A stretch of 64,000 nucleotides of DNA from Psettodes erumei (lineage: Eukaryota; Chordata; Actinopteri; Pleuronectiformes; Psettodidae): contig JAFBJZ010000943.1 of NCBI GenBank assembly GCA_016785225.1, forward strand, positions 124,001 to 188,000, read 5' to 3'. The position numbers and the translations under genes were made by a program. The notes below the pieces were generated by a model. That model made no database searches. It was given only the letters and a program-made list of their open reading frames with translations, and was not told the origin of the DNA. This document shows, in pieces, positions 10,295-22,610 of this stretch. Position 1 is the stretch's first letter. Each line of letters starts with the position of its first letter.

Positions 10295-12903
10295 TTATCC
10301 AATCAGCCTCCTCATCACAGCAGGTCTGGAGAAGGGCCAACAGTACTCATTGGGGACGGGTCCGTTGACATTGCACTCGAAGAAGGAGAACATGGGGAAC
10401 CAGATGCGAGCTCGTCGGCTCTGCTGGTAGGCCCGGGTGTTGGCTAGAGTGTGGTAGTACAGGAAGAGTCTGGTAGTGATGTAGAAGGCTATGAAAACAT
10501 CGATGGAATAGTGTTCATGTGCAGCCAGGATGAAGAAGATGCCAAAAAGGTTTAGCACCCAGGACAAGGTGTGAATGAAGTTCCAGCTTCTTGGAGTGTC
10601 TGTGTAAAAGAGGCAAAAAGAGCAGTTTTTAATACTTATTGATGTTTATGCTACAAAAACCAGAAATATAGCTTACTTCTGTCCAGTTCAAACTTGAGCT
10701 GTCAACGTGGTAAATTTGAGTTGTAGTACCAAAGAAAAACACTGTGTGGCAACAAAAGGACGGTCTTCCCAAATATGGTTACTTCCCAGTGATTTAGTAT
10801 TTTAACCCTCTGTTCAGTTCATGAATGAATATGGAAAAACTCTGGCAAACACTGTGACATGTTAAAGATTATTTAAGTCTTCGTCCTCAAAGGTAATATC
10901 TCATAATTTAAAGTGTTTGCACCACTTTGGAACATTATTTAATTAGAGCTTAGAGATCATTACAAGAGTCAAATTCAGTTATTTGTTATTATCAGTAATT
11001 GTACATTCATTTCACTTTAATCAGCTACACTGTGTCAAAAGAAGGTACTCACACTCTGTGACGAAGAAGTTGAGCATGGTGAGGACCACAGTATGACCAC
11101 TGAACATGTAATCACCACATGTATGCACTCCTGTCAGGGTCATCCCAAAACCACTCCAGATGGCCACAGCTCGCTGAAGTTTGGCCCACATGTCACCATA
11201 CATCTAGGAGGATTGAAGAAGAGATACAATAATACAGTGATCTTCCAAAGAGGCAGAAATGTGGTGTTTAAAATATGATAAATGCAAAAGAGTTGAGTGT
11301 GTTACCTTTCCTGAGCACTGCAGGTGCTGTCCTGGCACTGACAGGGAGGTGACAAACATGGTGATACAGCGCAGCATGAACACCGTCCCCATGAGGCTGC
11401 ACATGCGCCGCAACAGAATGGACCTACAAGTCATGAGAAATCATGATCCTGACTCTTCTTCATTGCTTTATGAGACACACTGTAGGTGATCCTGCATTGA
11501 CAACACTGACACTGTCAGGACTCTACCTGTGTTTATGCAGCAGCAGAACAAGCAGCCAGATGTTACAGAGGATCACTCCACATGCCTCAGCCATGGCAAA
11601 GGCCCATGGTATTCTAGGCACACTATTAAAAAGGAGGAAAAAAACTATTCAGTGTTTAAAGGAGCTAGTTGACTATTTGATCAACAAATTAATGAAAAAC
11701 AATTTTGATTATATATTAATCCTTTAGACATATTCTGATTACAGCTTTTCCAATGTAAAGATTTGCAGCTGTTTTTCCCTCTTCTCTATCCTGTTTTAAA
11801 TATTTTTGGGGAATTTCAATGTCACCATGTGTGCAAAGTGCACAAAAAAATACCTATTTCCCATGCAGTCATTGCTATCTTTATGTGTCTACTTCTATGA
11901 CTAATATTAATAACAAAATATTCACTTAAGCTGTAAACTGGCCTCAGCACGTTTCATTTCACCAAACAAGTACTGGCATTTCGCTGAAATCAGTTCTCTC
12001 AGTTAGCAAAGACTTTCCATGAAAAGCTCAAAGCCAGTTACAAACAACAGGTCACAGTACAAAGTAGGTCACTTTAAAAAAACTTTCAAAGATCTCTTTG
12101 AACCAAAGCTAGTCCAACAGGAATATGTGAGGGTAATAATAGAAACTTGCTACAAGGAAGTAGGGCAGTTATAATGTCCACCATCTGGTGTGATATTCTG
12201 ACAGTTGACCAAAAAAAACTATAGATTTTTGTTGAATTCCACCTTTATATTTCCCAGCTGTCTGGTTTGTTGTTTTGTAGCACAGGTCAACAAAAAATAA
12301 CATTTAAAAGAGTTTTCATATTAAATGTTTGCTGTCACACACCCACCTGTCCAAGAAAATATCTGGCAGCGGAGGGTATGTGCGCATGTCAGGCACCCTC
12401 TCATGCACAATCACCATGACAAAGGATGTGAACCCAAACACAAACACCACATAGATGGAGCTGAGCACTGTCTTCCAGTACTCTGGATCCAGACGTCTTG
12501 TCTGCTGCTTGTACTTTCCATTAGTGTACTGGTGATACTCCTCTCCCACTGGTGCAGTGTCAGTGCTGTCACAGTCTCTGCCCGGGTCTCCATTACACAG
12601 CCAATCCAAACTGCCTCCAGAGCCTGTAGGAGAGAGGCCATCGAAAGGAAGACCCAGCTCCTCCAAGACGTCAATGTTCTGTTTCTGAAGCTTGCGGATC
12701 GAGACCATCAACCGCTTGATATCCCCCAACACCTTGAGCTCCAGAGGTTGTGAGCGAAGGTCATACTCGCTGAGGGCAAGCAGGCTAGTGCCATCCAATC
12801 TGTGCTTGTTGCACAGCAGGTCCACATAATCGCAAAAACCTTCTTCCTTCAGCCACTTTGCGACGTGTTTGGGCGTCCAACGACGGACACTCAGTTGGGT
12901 CAT
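10295..12903 (-). CDS. samd8: Sphingomyelin synthase-related protein 1 (SAMD8/SMSr)
   Basis: ER multi-pass enzyme that makes ceramide phosphoethanolamine and is thought to sense ER ceramide. Five coding exons: 12903-12347, 11622-11527, 11423-11306, 11203-11053 and 10599-10295; 408 aa, close to the human length. The first exon holds the SAM domain (about residues 9-75, from RRWTPKHVAKWL) and the first membrane span (SSIYVVFVFGFTSFVMVIV). Later exons carry the membrane core. The lipid phosphatase-like catalytic motifs are intact: CGDYMFSGHT in exon 4 and HEHYSIDVF in exon 5, giving the His-His-Asp triad. The start at 12,903-12,901 lies 20 bases inside the exon, after acceptor TTTCCTCCAG, and directly precedes TQLSVRRW, which matches the family N-terminus. 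Neighbours vdac2 and the DUSP array match human 10q22. Confidence 0.96.
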
Positions 12904-12922
12904 TTCCTGCTCACTCTGAAGG

Positions 12923-13891
12923 CTGGAGGAAAGAAGATGCAAGTTTTCAAGTGCAACTCAAACAACTGAGCCCTCTCTCTCACTGTCAGTATCAGTTTCT
13001 CATTGACATCCCCCCCAACAAACACAGGAATCTTAAGGAGAAGTCGTCACTATTACACAAACTTTATTTCTACTGAATCAGCTATATGAATTTCCAACAC
13101 ACCACGCAAGACTGCAACATAGACAGAAAATAACTTTTTGACAAAACTATAAGCCATAAACAAGTAGCAAAACAATTTCTGAGCTTCATGGGCAGGGTAA
13201 GAATTTACAACTTGAGCAAATATATAAGGCAAACACTGGCAAGAATTTGCTGTAAGTTTGCACAAGTGGAAGCCACACCCTAAAAATGTAGGTGAAAGAG
13301 CAGACACACTTACTAGACTAAACATTGACTTTGGGACTTCTGTGCTAGTTAGACACAGCCTAGAATAAAATCACTTTCCGGTAATTATACCCAATTTTAC
13401 TATTGTCTGACACTGTCCTACACACTGGACGAAATACATTTCGCTTAATCTTAACTTCAGTGTCATTGCCAACAAGTTCTGTGTCTAAAGTATGTCCCCA
13501 AATTGGCCAAGAAATCCACACAGTGTCAACAGTTCTACATGTTTAGGGGATTAAATGATATGATGTCGATGTGACGTTTGTGATTTACAGTACAGCTATA
13601 CACTAACTCACACCCACCTGCAATGACCCACATGACTGGCTTTCACTAAAGTGTGAATAGGAGCTAAATATAATCCTGTATTATTTCAGTATCTTTTACG
13701 ACGTTTATCTTCCATGGCAACTGGAAGTGTGTGTGACCACTGGAATGCCTGTGAATGACATGAAATCAAAGGAGAGCATCCTCTCCTGTATCACAACAAC
13801 GCAGCCCGGCTGGCTAATTCGGGTCTAGCTAACGTTAGCTAGCATGCCATTTGTTAGCGTTTACCACTGCGTGTGCCTTACGCTCACTCAC
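12923..13891 (-). other. samd8 first intron (5' UTR intron)
   Basis: Lies between the acceptor at 12,923 and a consensus donor GTGAGT beginning at 13,891 on the minus strand. I see no coding exon or clear repeat in it. Confidence 0.4.
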
Positions 13892-14060
13892 CCGGACGGA
13901 GGTGTATCAGAAGACGATCTGGATGAGTATTTATCCAGCTAGCTAGCTAAACGGCATCTCACAAGAATCTGAAGAAATCGTATTAACGTTTGCTGCGTTT
14001 GCTTGTGGGAAATCATTTCGCCCTGGCTTCGCGCTGGTTAGCATGACTATTGACAACACT
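13892..14060 (-). promoter_or_regulatory. samd8: samd8 non-coding first exon and promoter
   Basis: The donor CCGG|GTGAGT ends a likely untranslated exon at 13,892. The upstream DNA is locally G+C-richer and contains repeated GCTAGC/GTTAGC words. The phosphatase gene on the plus strand starts about 0.4 kb further right, so the two genes diverge from a shared upstream region of about 0.5 kb. Confidence 0.35.
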
Positions 14061-14468
14061 AGGCGGTAATGTCCAGAATAGCTGCGCACGTAAAAAATCA
14101 GCTACACGGGGCTTTGTGGCAGATACTTAACCAGCAGTGACACCTACTGGTTAAAATAGAGAATTGTAGCGTCTTTAATTCCGAAGCATTGGAATTGATA
14201 TGATGAAAGGCAATTCGTTCTCTTTGCAATAAAAGGCGAAACAAATGAGAAACCGTTGTCGTACTTCATGACGAATTAAAAGTGTGAGGTTGGCCAGAAT
14301 TTAGAATATAGGTCACTGTTTTAATTATAGACCAAGAGCACCTGTTCTTGTCAGTACCAACATGGTTATAGTAAAGCCTCGACGGAGTTTGGGAATAAAT
14401 GTTAGTAGGTGAAATGATACAAATGAGAAGATTTAGAGTAGCATTGCATGTTATGTAGTCTACTATAA

Positions 14469-15229
14469 ATGAATAATCCCCAAGGAAAAAGGTCAGCTTC
14501 TCCTGCCACTCCTTCTGTGAAAGATTTGGTGAAGGTTTTGTATGGAGGAAAAAGGTTTGGTAATCATGTGGACGAAGTTTGGCCTAACCTGTTCATTGGC
14601 GACATGTAAGTTTAGTGCTTTACTCTTGACATTTTATAAAAATCAAAAGTAAACCTAGTTAGATTGGGTTTCCCTTTAATGTGTTTCTTATTCCTGTTTC
14701 CTTTGTTGACAGGTCTGTGGCCAATGATCGCTACAGTCTATGGAAGCTGGGAATCACTCATGTTCTGAATGCTGCTCATGGGAGGATGCACTGTCAGGGG
14801 AGTCATGACTTCTATGGATCCACAGTGGATTATTATGGAGTTCCTGCAGATGACTCACCATCCTTTGACCTCTCTCGCTATTTTTGTCCCTCTGCTGAGT
14901 ACATTCACAATGCACTTAACACGGCTGGTGGTAAATACCCATCATGTTATTTTAATGTCACTCATTTTTAATGTGTGAATAAAATCTCACATTCAGCTCA
15001 TGGTTTAGGCTTACTGTTATCTCATTCTTTACCAGCTCGAGTTTTTGTCCACTGTGCAGTCGGAGTCAGCAGGTCTGCCTCCCTCGTCCTGGCCTACCTA
15101 ATGATCTACCACCATCACACCCTACTAGAAGCCATCAATAAGGTCAAAGAGCACAGGTGGATTTTCCCAAATAGTGGATTCCTGAAGCAGCTCCATGCTT
15201 TGGATGTGAAACTTCAAAAGACATCATGA
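14469..15229 (+). CDS. dusp13a: Dual-specificity phosphatase 13A-like (array copy 1)
   Basis: Atypical dual-specificity protein phosphatase of the DUSP13/DUSP29 group, small cytosolic enzymes usually expressed in muscle or testis. Exons 14469-14605, 14713-14930 and 15036-15229 join in frame (phases 2 and 1) to 182 aa. Visible are VDEVWPNLFIGD at the exon 1 end, LGITHVLNAAHG, the general-acid loop VPADDSPSFDL and the catalytic loop HCAVGVSRSAS with Cys and Arg intact, then AYLMIY. HCQG..DFYGS and EHRWIFPN match human DUSP13A (MDSP) best. An ATTAAA at 15,460-15,465 may end the mRNA. It is the first of five tandem genes and diverges from samd8. Confidence 0.93.
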
Positions 15230-17419
15230 GTGTACGTCAGTGAAGGAAAATATCAATATGAATTGCTGTCAAATGCATGTTTTCCTGAAGACTAGTAAAG
15301 GTACTTTACTTTCACTTGTTTGTATCAAGAGTTGTAAAGAATAAGATGTATTTTCCTTGAATTGCTGTTTTGTCTGATCAGACTGCCTTTTCACAGGATG
15401 CTGATCCTTGTAGTAATAGTTCAGTGTATTCAACCTTAGTTCTCATCAATACAAAGACAATTAAAGACTCAAGACAATATCAAAAACCCCACCTTGATTC
15501 TGCTTAAATTCTAAATATTTTTATGAATGAGCAAATAATTCCATTTCCATTTGTTTATCTGTGTTAAATCATTCTTGTACTAGTTTATGTTACCCTGTCC
15601 AATTTAGCATTGCTAAGCAATATAGGAACAATCAATAGATGGTTTACAAGCTTTACAGCTATAACTTATTTCCTTAACTGGTGTGTAAACATAGAATGAA
15701 TACTTGATAACATAACAGGTGTAACCACATATAACAACATGTTTTCATGAGTTCTGAGCATGTGTTAACAGTTTCAAACATCCCTGTGAATGATTTGCAC
15801 ATGTGTATAAACAGCTAGTAAATGCTTTTCATGTGTTCATTAAGTGTATACGTGCAGTTCATGGGAGGGGTTGTAAAATGTTGATGAATACATTATAAAA
15901 CACTTTAAAATGCCACTTTTGTAATTGCTTACAATTACATTTTACCAGACCAGCAATTAGGTCTTTGTATAAAAGCTAGTTTTCCTGCATTTTCCACATG
16001 TGGTGTTGGTTTCATTGTTCTGTTAAGCAGGCAGAACCCAGTAACTTTCATGTTTCTTGCGAAAACATCTCTCACATTCAGTAGATTCTTGTCTGGGTGG
16101 GCTAGTTTGGACTTTCTTCTGCAGAGCAGAGCACACACTCACAGCTGATCATTTTATGTCACATATTTAAGTACTGAACAACCCTGTAGGCCGTGGACCT
16201 TTTCTGAATGCATACATTTTTAAAAATGTCTCGGCCTGTATTGGCTCGACCACGTTGAAGGTGACCATGCAACATGATGATCTTTAGATTTTTTTCATGG
16301 TCTGTTACATACAAAACCCTTTTTTAAGAGAACCTGGATCATTAACAGCTCAGAAACATCTCCCTCTTACTGTTTTGGTGCCTTTCAGTAAAATATAATT
16401 TTGCATATTGCTTTGTGAATATTTTGTAGCTCAAGGCTATGTGTCTCTTATGTGCTTAAAATGCTTGAAAAACAGCTTCACAGATGTAAAGCAAAACCCC
16501 AGAAACCAAACGCAGTGACTCCTCACACAATCACAGAATCCCATCACCAGCAGGTACGAATCTCACAGCTTTTATGTGCATACCCCATTGGGTTTTGGTC
16601 TCACCACACACACACTGCTGTAGATTCATCAATAAGCAGAAGCAAAACTTCAGATAATCAATCAATAAATGACTCCAGGTGAACATGACCTGGAGACCTT
16701 CATTAACTGATTTTGTATACAACAATACTGACATTTTACAATAATTCACCTTTCTCACATTTTACATATACATTCATGACCCTGAATGAAGAAAAGTCCT
16801 TACATTTCATGAATTAAAAGGTTCGCTAATTGTGTTTTTCTTCAATTTAAAAGCTGAAATGGGTGAAATTGACCTGCAACATAATAGGAGGGTTAAAAGG
16901 GACATTTGGAACAGTGTGAGAGCTGTTTGATGTCATGTGCAGCCGACGGCAAAGCTTTTTTTCCCCCACATTCATCCAATTTGCTTTCACAAGATATTAA
17001 TGTCAGAGCAGTAAACTAGTTGCATGAAGCTGTTACAGAATTTCTGTTTCATAAATGCTGTATTATAGTGCACTTTCTATCATCTAGTATAAGTAATGCA
17101 CTTAAACATTTTCTCCATAATTACACCCAATTATCACCGCTTTATGGAATGATTCATCTCTGTTTGAGGCTTATTAAATTAGAGTCCCACAGCGGTGTGA
17201 AAAGCAGAGCCTAGCCTGCAGTGTTTGTTGCTCTGCCCTCTGCACGTGAAAGACTACACGCTAGGTTAAGCACTAAATTGGGTAACTGGTAACTGTCCAG
17301 TGACAGCAGATAAACACCTGTTCGTACAGATCATCCTGAGCCGGAGTAGACGGGAACTGCTTTAACACGACAAACATTTGGACCACGATTCGGTCCAAGA
17401 CGGATCATTGGGACTCAAA
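15230..17419. other. Intergenic between array copies 1 and 2
   Basis: The first 250 bases are probably the 3' UTR of copy 1, ending near the ATTAAA at 15,460. The rest is A+T-rich without a recognised exon or transposon. The last 100 bases form the 5' UTR and promoter of copy 2. Confidence 0.4.
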
Positions 17420-18769
17420 ATGTCAACCCTGAAAGGCAAGAGAAAAGAATATCTAACTGTAAAGGATCTGCAGAGGGTTTTGGACTCATGCAAACTACAT
17501 CTCAATCAAATTGATGAGGTCTGGCCAAACGTATACATAGGGAATGTGTAAGTATACATTTTAATTCCAATTCAAATCAGACTTCATGACTTTGCTTTGT
17601 GAGGAAATGTGAAACCAGTTACTTTTAATGGTAACAGCCTCCCAAGGTCATTACCTTTAGCGTAGCTCCTGTCAAATATTATATCACTCTGACATAAAAA
17701 ACCCTATTGTACTGTGATGCTTAGCCTTCACAAAAGTCTTGAACCTTTTTCTGTCTCTTTGTCTTGCTAGGGCAGTTGCCCAAAACAAGGCTGCCTTGCT
17801 GAAATTAGGTATAACTCATGTATTAAACGCTGCTCACTCCAAGCGCGGCAGCATAGGGAACCAAAGCTTTTATGGCAACGACTTTGTGTATTGTGGCATT
17901 CCAGCAGATGACTCAACACACTTTGATCTGGATGTTTACTTCCAGCCTGCAGCTGATTTCATTCATAAAGCTCTGAAGTCACCTGATGGTAAGACTCACC
18001 AAGCTTTCTTTTTCACATGAATTACCATATTTCTGCACACTGAGTTTTAACAGTGGAATTCAGTAGTTATAAAGACAGAGTAATTTACAACAGAAACATC
18101 ATACTTTGTTTTTAATTCCTGCACATCTCATCTTTTAATTCACTTCCTAAATCCTTAATGAACCTATCCTCTCAAATTATCATGCTGTCCTTTCAATGTC
18201 ACCTGCCACCACAATGTAACATATCTTATAATGGTATGTATTATAGGTGTATTTTCAGCCAGCAGTAATAAGGGTCTTACCTTGCAGAATTTAAGTCTAT
18301 AATGTGACCATGGCACCTTTCAAAGAACCTATGAAGCAGAGGACGGATTGGGATTTCAGACATAGTCAGACCATGTCTGCAAAGGGACCTTAAATGAACA
18401 AAGGCAAAGAATTGTGGACACTATTTTTAGCTCACAGCAGGAGAAAAGAAAGGCCACAGTGTGAGACGGGCAGTCATGTATGATATTAATAAGACTGGGG
18501 CCCCCACTAATCCTTCCTTCACATGCCCCTATCCCTTCCTCTTGTCTCTTTCTTCAGGAAAAGTTCTGGTGCACTGCATCATGGGAATGAGCCGGTCATC
18601 GACATTGGTGTTAGCGTACCTCATGATCTACTGTCACCTCCCGCTCAAACAGGCTTTGCAGAAATTGATCCAGAAGAGAGCCATCTACCCCAACAGGAAT
18701 TTCCTGGCTTTGCTGTTGGATCTGGATCTTCAGCTGACAAGAAAAAAGAAAACATGTCAGATCCTGTAA
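17420..18769 (+). CDS. Dual-specificity phosphatase 13-like (array copy 2)
   Basis: Second member of the array, same three-exon plan: 17420-17547, 17771-17988 and 18558-18769; 185 aa. The start ATG opens MSTLKGKRKEYLTVKDL. Conserved parts are IDEVWPNVYIGN, LGITHVLNAAHS, the acid loop IPADDSTHFDL and the catalytic loop HCIMGMSRSST with Cys and Arg present. It has GN where the other copies have GD at the exon 1 end, and its tail (LIQKRAIYPNRNFLALLLDLDLQ) is diverged. It is nearest to copy 1, so it is probably a fish-specific duplicate of dusp13a. It is predicted active; its substrate is unknown. Confidence 0.9.
18421..18430 (+). promoter_or_regulatory. MEF2 consensus site in intron 2 of array copy 2
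   Basis: The ten bases CTATTTTTAG match the MEF2 consensus YTAWWWWTAR perfectly. MEF2 sites mark muscle enhancers, and DUSP13A and DUSP29 are muscle-enriched in mammals, so a muscle element here is plausible. A single 10-base match has limited weight. Confidence 0.35.
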
Positions 18770-19140
18770 GCAAAAGAGAAAGTTTAACACATTTTAGGCA
18801 CAAGGCTGCATAATTTTGAGGTGTGGTGATGATGCAGGTCAGTCCAGCCCAACTGAAATATTTCTACAACCAATGGACTGACATAAAATTTGGTTCAACT
18901 GAAGTCAAAATTTTTGACAAACTCAGTTGTAGTTTCAGATTTACACTGCTATATGATGTTAGAAAGGAAAATCTGCATACATTTACTGCACAGCATTTCA
19001 ACCACTCATCCCTCAGCTTTTTTGTTTGATTTGGTTTGCATGTTAAATGTTGACATAACATAATAACATATTAATGTGGTAAATGTTAAGGAGGTGAAAC
19101 CTGCAAAACATAATTCAATTTTTAATACTGTGAAACATTA
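18770..19140. other. Array copy 2 downstream / 3' UTR
   Basis: A+T-rich sequence after the stop of copy 2. I see nothing coding. Confidence 0.35.
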
Positions 19141-19149
19141 CAGCACATA

Positions 19150-19450
19150 TTGCTGTTTCAGATCATTCTAAATGTTAGCATGTTACACAGACTGGTCAAA
19201 TCTTAACATCTTAAAAAGCTAGTGGTGCACTTTAACATGCATGTTAGCATTTTTATATGTTAACTGTACAAAAAACAAACTAAACAATGCATGCTGACAT
19301 TACCAGATTAACATGCTAATATTAGCACAATCACATGGTGCTTTAATTGTTAAATGCTAAGTGCTAAGTGCGGAAGCTTGACAAGAGTAGGCATGTTAAC
19401 ACAATAAGACATTAGCATTCAGTATGCCTGAGGCTGACAAAGTACACCTA
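19150..19450 (+). repeat. GTTAGCATG-type fish interspersed repeat, degenerate
   Basis: The block contains many variants of GTTAGCATG, AACATGCTAA and ATGCTAAGTG, plus 'catggtgctttaattgttaaatgctaa' and a closing 'tatgcctgaggctgac'. This wording is typical of a common teleost repeat of uncertain class. A related copy in the opposite sense lies at about 56,585-56,765. Confidence 0.5.
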
Positions 19451-22400
19451 ATACTGAAAAAAAGTTGCACCAGATTCAACGACTCAGAGCAGCCGAGCTT
19501 GACAATCTGTCTCCAGTTGGCGTTTCCTCTGGCGCCACCCTCAGGCCAAGCTTTGCATTGCAAGTGGCAAGTGTCTAACAATGAATTCTCTACATTACAG
19601 TCCAGTTCTGTTGTCTGGTTTGTAATGAGCTGCATTACCTCATGGACCTGTTAACATAGCTTACCTGTAGACTTTCTTACTTTCTGCCTATCTTTCTTTC
19701 TTTCACTTTTAATTGTTTTTGGAGGCAGTAGACTAATATTAAAAAAGAATGTCTAAACAAAAAGACACTTTGGTCGCAAAACAAATTCAATGTAATGTGA
19801 AGTGCAAGCTGAGACAGGAGTGCTAAAGTTAGAGAGGAATTTTTTGACAATTCATATGTTGAATAATTTTACTTCTGGCTCTTGTAAGATGGCCTTTTCT
19901 TCAGCATCTCAGTTTGTACCACAACCGAATGGACCAAATACATAAAAAATGTTTTACAAAGCATCATGTTTTAGCAAACAAAAAAAGAAAAAAACGTTGT
20001 AGATAGAAAACATTTCTGCAAGTGAACATATTCAAAATGGGAATCAATCTACAACAGTAAGACCAACCCATCCGTGTTCACAGTATGAAATTCCTTTGGT
20101 ATATTGTTCATGAAATTACATGTAGGAATATTAGAACTGTCAGATACACAAAGGTACACACATGTATGAACAGGATTCCAGCCTGTTTAAATGATTACCT
20201 CTAAACCTCTATCAAACACATACACCATACACATATATGGGCGCAAACACACTATTTTCACTGGTAAATATATTCAAATGAACAGAATGTTGAAAATATC
20301 TGCTTCAACTATTATGATAGAGAAACAGTAGTATATGGAAAAACTACACTGAATGATGTGACATGATTTGTATTGCTCTGTATTGCAGAAGTTCAGCTTC
20401 ACATATGTCTGTTTTATTTTATTTCTAAAAAGGAACAATCAGTTTAGGGAGTTTTGCAAAGAGTGAACATTGTAAAAACAAATGGTGATCTTTCGACACT
20501 TGAGTTATTCATTTTGAGATAACATTCTTATGCCTTAGTCAAGATTGAGTATGTCCATTTTGCTGTTCTCTGAATAAAAAGTTACCAGTTTTTCTGATGG
20601 TGCTGAACTTTTTTTGTGCTTTCACTCGTCAAATGATCCACAAACTGTATAAAAGTAAAAGAGATGAGAAACTCCTGATTTGACCGAATTGTCCAGGTTT
20701 TTGAATCTCAGCAAAGACTGTGTCCGATTTAAGCTCAAGTAGCAGCAGCACTGATCTAATTCTCCTGCTGTTGAGAAAGTGGTGTCCTATCCTCCATCCT
20801 GTGCTGGCAGCTCGGGTAACCTTTAAGGAATGCAGAAGATGATGCCAGAATTATTTTTGGGCTGAGATTCCGATGTTAAAATAGCAAAAAAGGTTGCAGG
20901 GTAGATTACCAAGGAGAACGCAGACAGTTGTGCTGCCGACCTACATGTAACTCTACAGAGAGACCTTGAAAAAGCAACGTTTCCAGCCAAGGCAAGTGTG
21001 TACTTTGAATGCGTTCTTATGAATTTGTTGCCAATAGATTGTTGGAAAAAAATTATTAGTATGTATAATGTACATAAACTACAGTATTTGGATGTATTGT
21101 ACTGTATACCTTTGTTTGCAAGGTAAACATGTTTATAAAGCACTTTCATAAATGGGTATGTACAGTGATGATAGTGCACTGCCTGATGGATTACACTCTC
21201 TTCTTTTAGTAATTTGCTCACAAATCCAGACGAACCAGATCCAAAAGGCTAAACAGGGAAGTGTAATTCATTAAACCACCAAGCAGAGGCCCGGAGGAGG
21301 TAAAAAAAAAAAAGGCATTTTTATTTGCCCTCCATGTTAACCATGGGCACTTTCCCATACATAGCATCTTTAATTACACAGAAGTAGAGCAGGAAGGACA
21401 GGTTAGCCTAAGGGGGGAGGCTATGAAAGCAGTACTGCACTTAAACATGTGCACCAGGGAAATCAGTTCTCTGCCCTGACTGTGGGAGGGAGGGAAGGGT
21501 TGTACTTATAGATCAATGAGGAGATAGGAGAGCCTCCAGGTACTCTGGGCACATGTACTTGTGCAAAGACACACTCAACTCTAGCTTTAAGACTCACACA
21601 CTCATACGCATGGAGCATAGGTCAGATGTAGCTTTTCTTGCATACACATGATCCGGGTGACACGCATGCAACCATGCACATACAGAGATGGATAAAGCCA
21701 TCATGATGTTTGAGTGCACCTCCATATGCCACGGCAGCTTAACAAAAGGTCACTGAGACAGATTTGGTCCCAATGACTCATCCCTGTGGACACAACAATA
21801 AGTCTCCAAACCCTGACTGCCACATTATGTCTTCGTACACCAGCAGAATGCAAATAAGGAGCTGAGCTGCCATCGGTTTCTTTACTGTAACAATGCATGC
21901 ACAACACTTGAACATCCCCAGCCTCGAGCAGAATCACACAGCTTGCCTAAATGGATGCTAATGTATACAGTATGCATAGTATAAGTCTCTCTAAAGCCCA
22001 ATGTGTAAATTGTAAATGCACAGGTTGGACTTGCCTGCAGGAAATGAAAAGCTGATGTTTATAAGCCTTGAATACCAATTTTCTGTATCTCTGGGGATAA
22101 ATAAATCTGCCAGGTTCTACTGAACTGTGGATGAAGTAACAAGAGTATCATAAGGTCATCTTACAATTACAGTATGTGTTCTTATGATCCTTATGGTCCT
22201 GCATTTATTGGCATCATTATAGCCTATATTTGATGGCTTTAGGCCTGTAGACTCTATGTTGTAATTAACAAGCATTGCTATAATCCCACATTGTATTAAT
22301 GCATTTATAGCTACCTTAGATGATGCCCTCGCTTCAGTAAAGCCTATTGGAAGACATCAGTGGAGTTATTTAGCATTGATAGGAAAATCAGATGGTGCCT

Positions 22401-22610
22401 TAAACTGTGACAGCATTTCCTTTCTTAAACTGTAAATGAGCAAAAAACCCCCAAAACAGATCTCACCGTTCTGATGACTTCACAGCAATCAGTGTGGTCC
22501 AGATTTCATGACATTGCAATAACTGGTGCTGTCATTTAATCTCTGCTGGAATATAAATATGTGGTACTTCTGTGTGACAGATTATAAAAAAAGAGGTGAA
22601 GTATCCAGAC
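19451..22610. other. Intergenic between array copies 2 and 3
   Basis: About 3.1 kb, mostly A+T-rich, without a recognised gene. A 132-codon minus-strand open frame at 20,823-21,221 has no codon structure or family match that I can see. An A-run lies at 21,303-21,314. The part after about 22,300 should hold the promoter of copy 3. Confidence 0.4.

Noticed and set aside
20823..21221. Minus-strand open frame of 132 codons between array copies 2 and 3
   Set aside because: No family similarity, no plausible splice pattern and composition of random A+T-rich DNA; a frame of this size is expected by chance in 64 kb.
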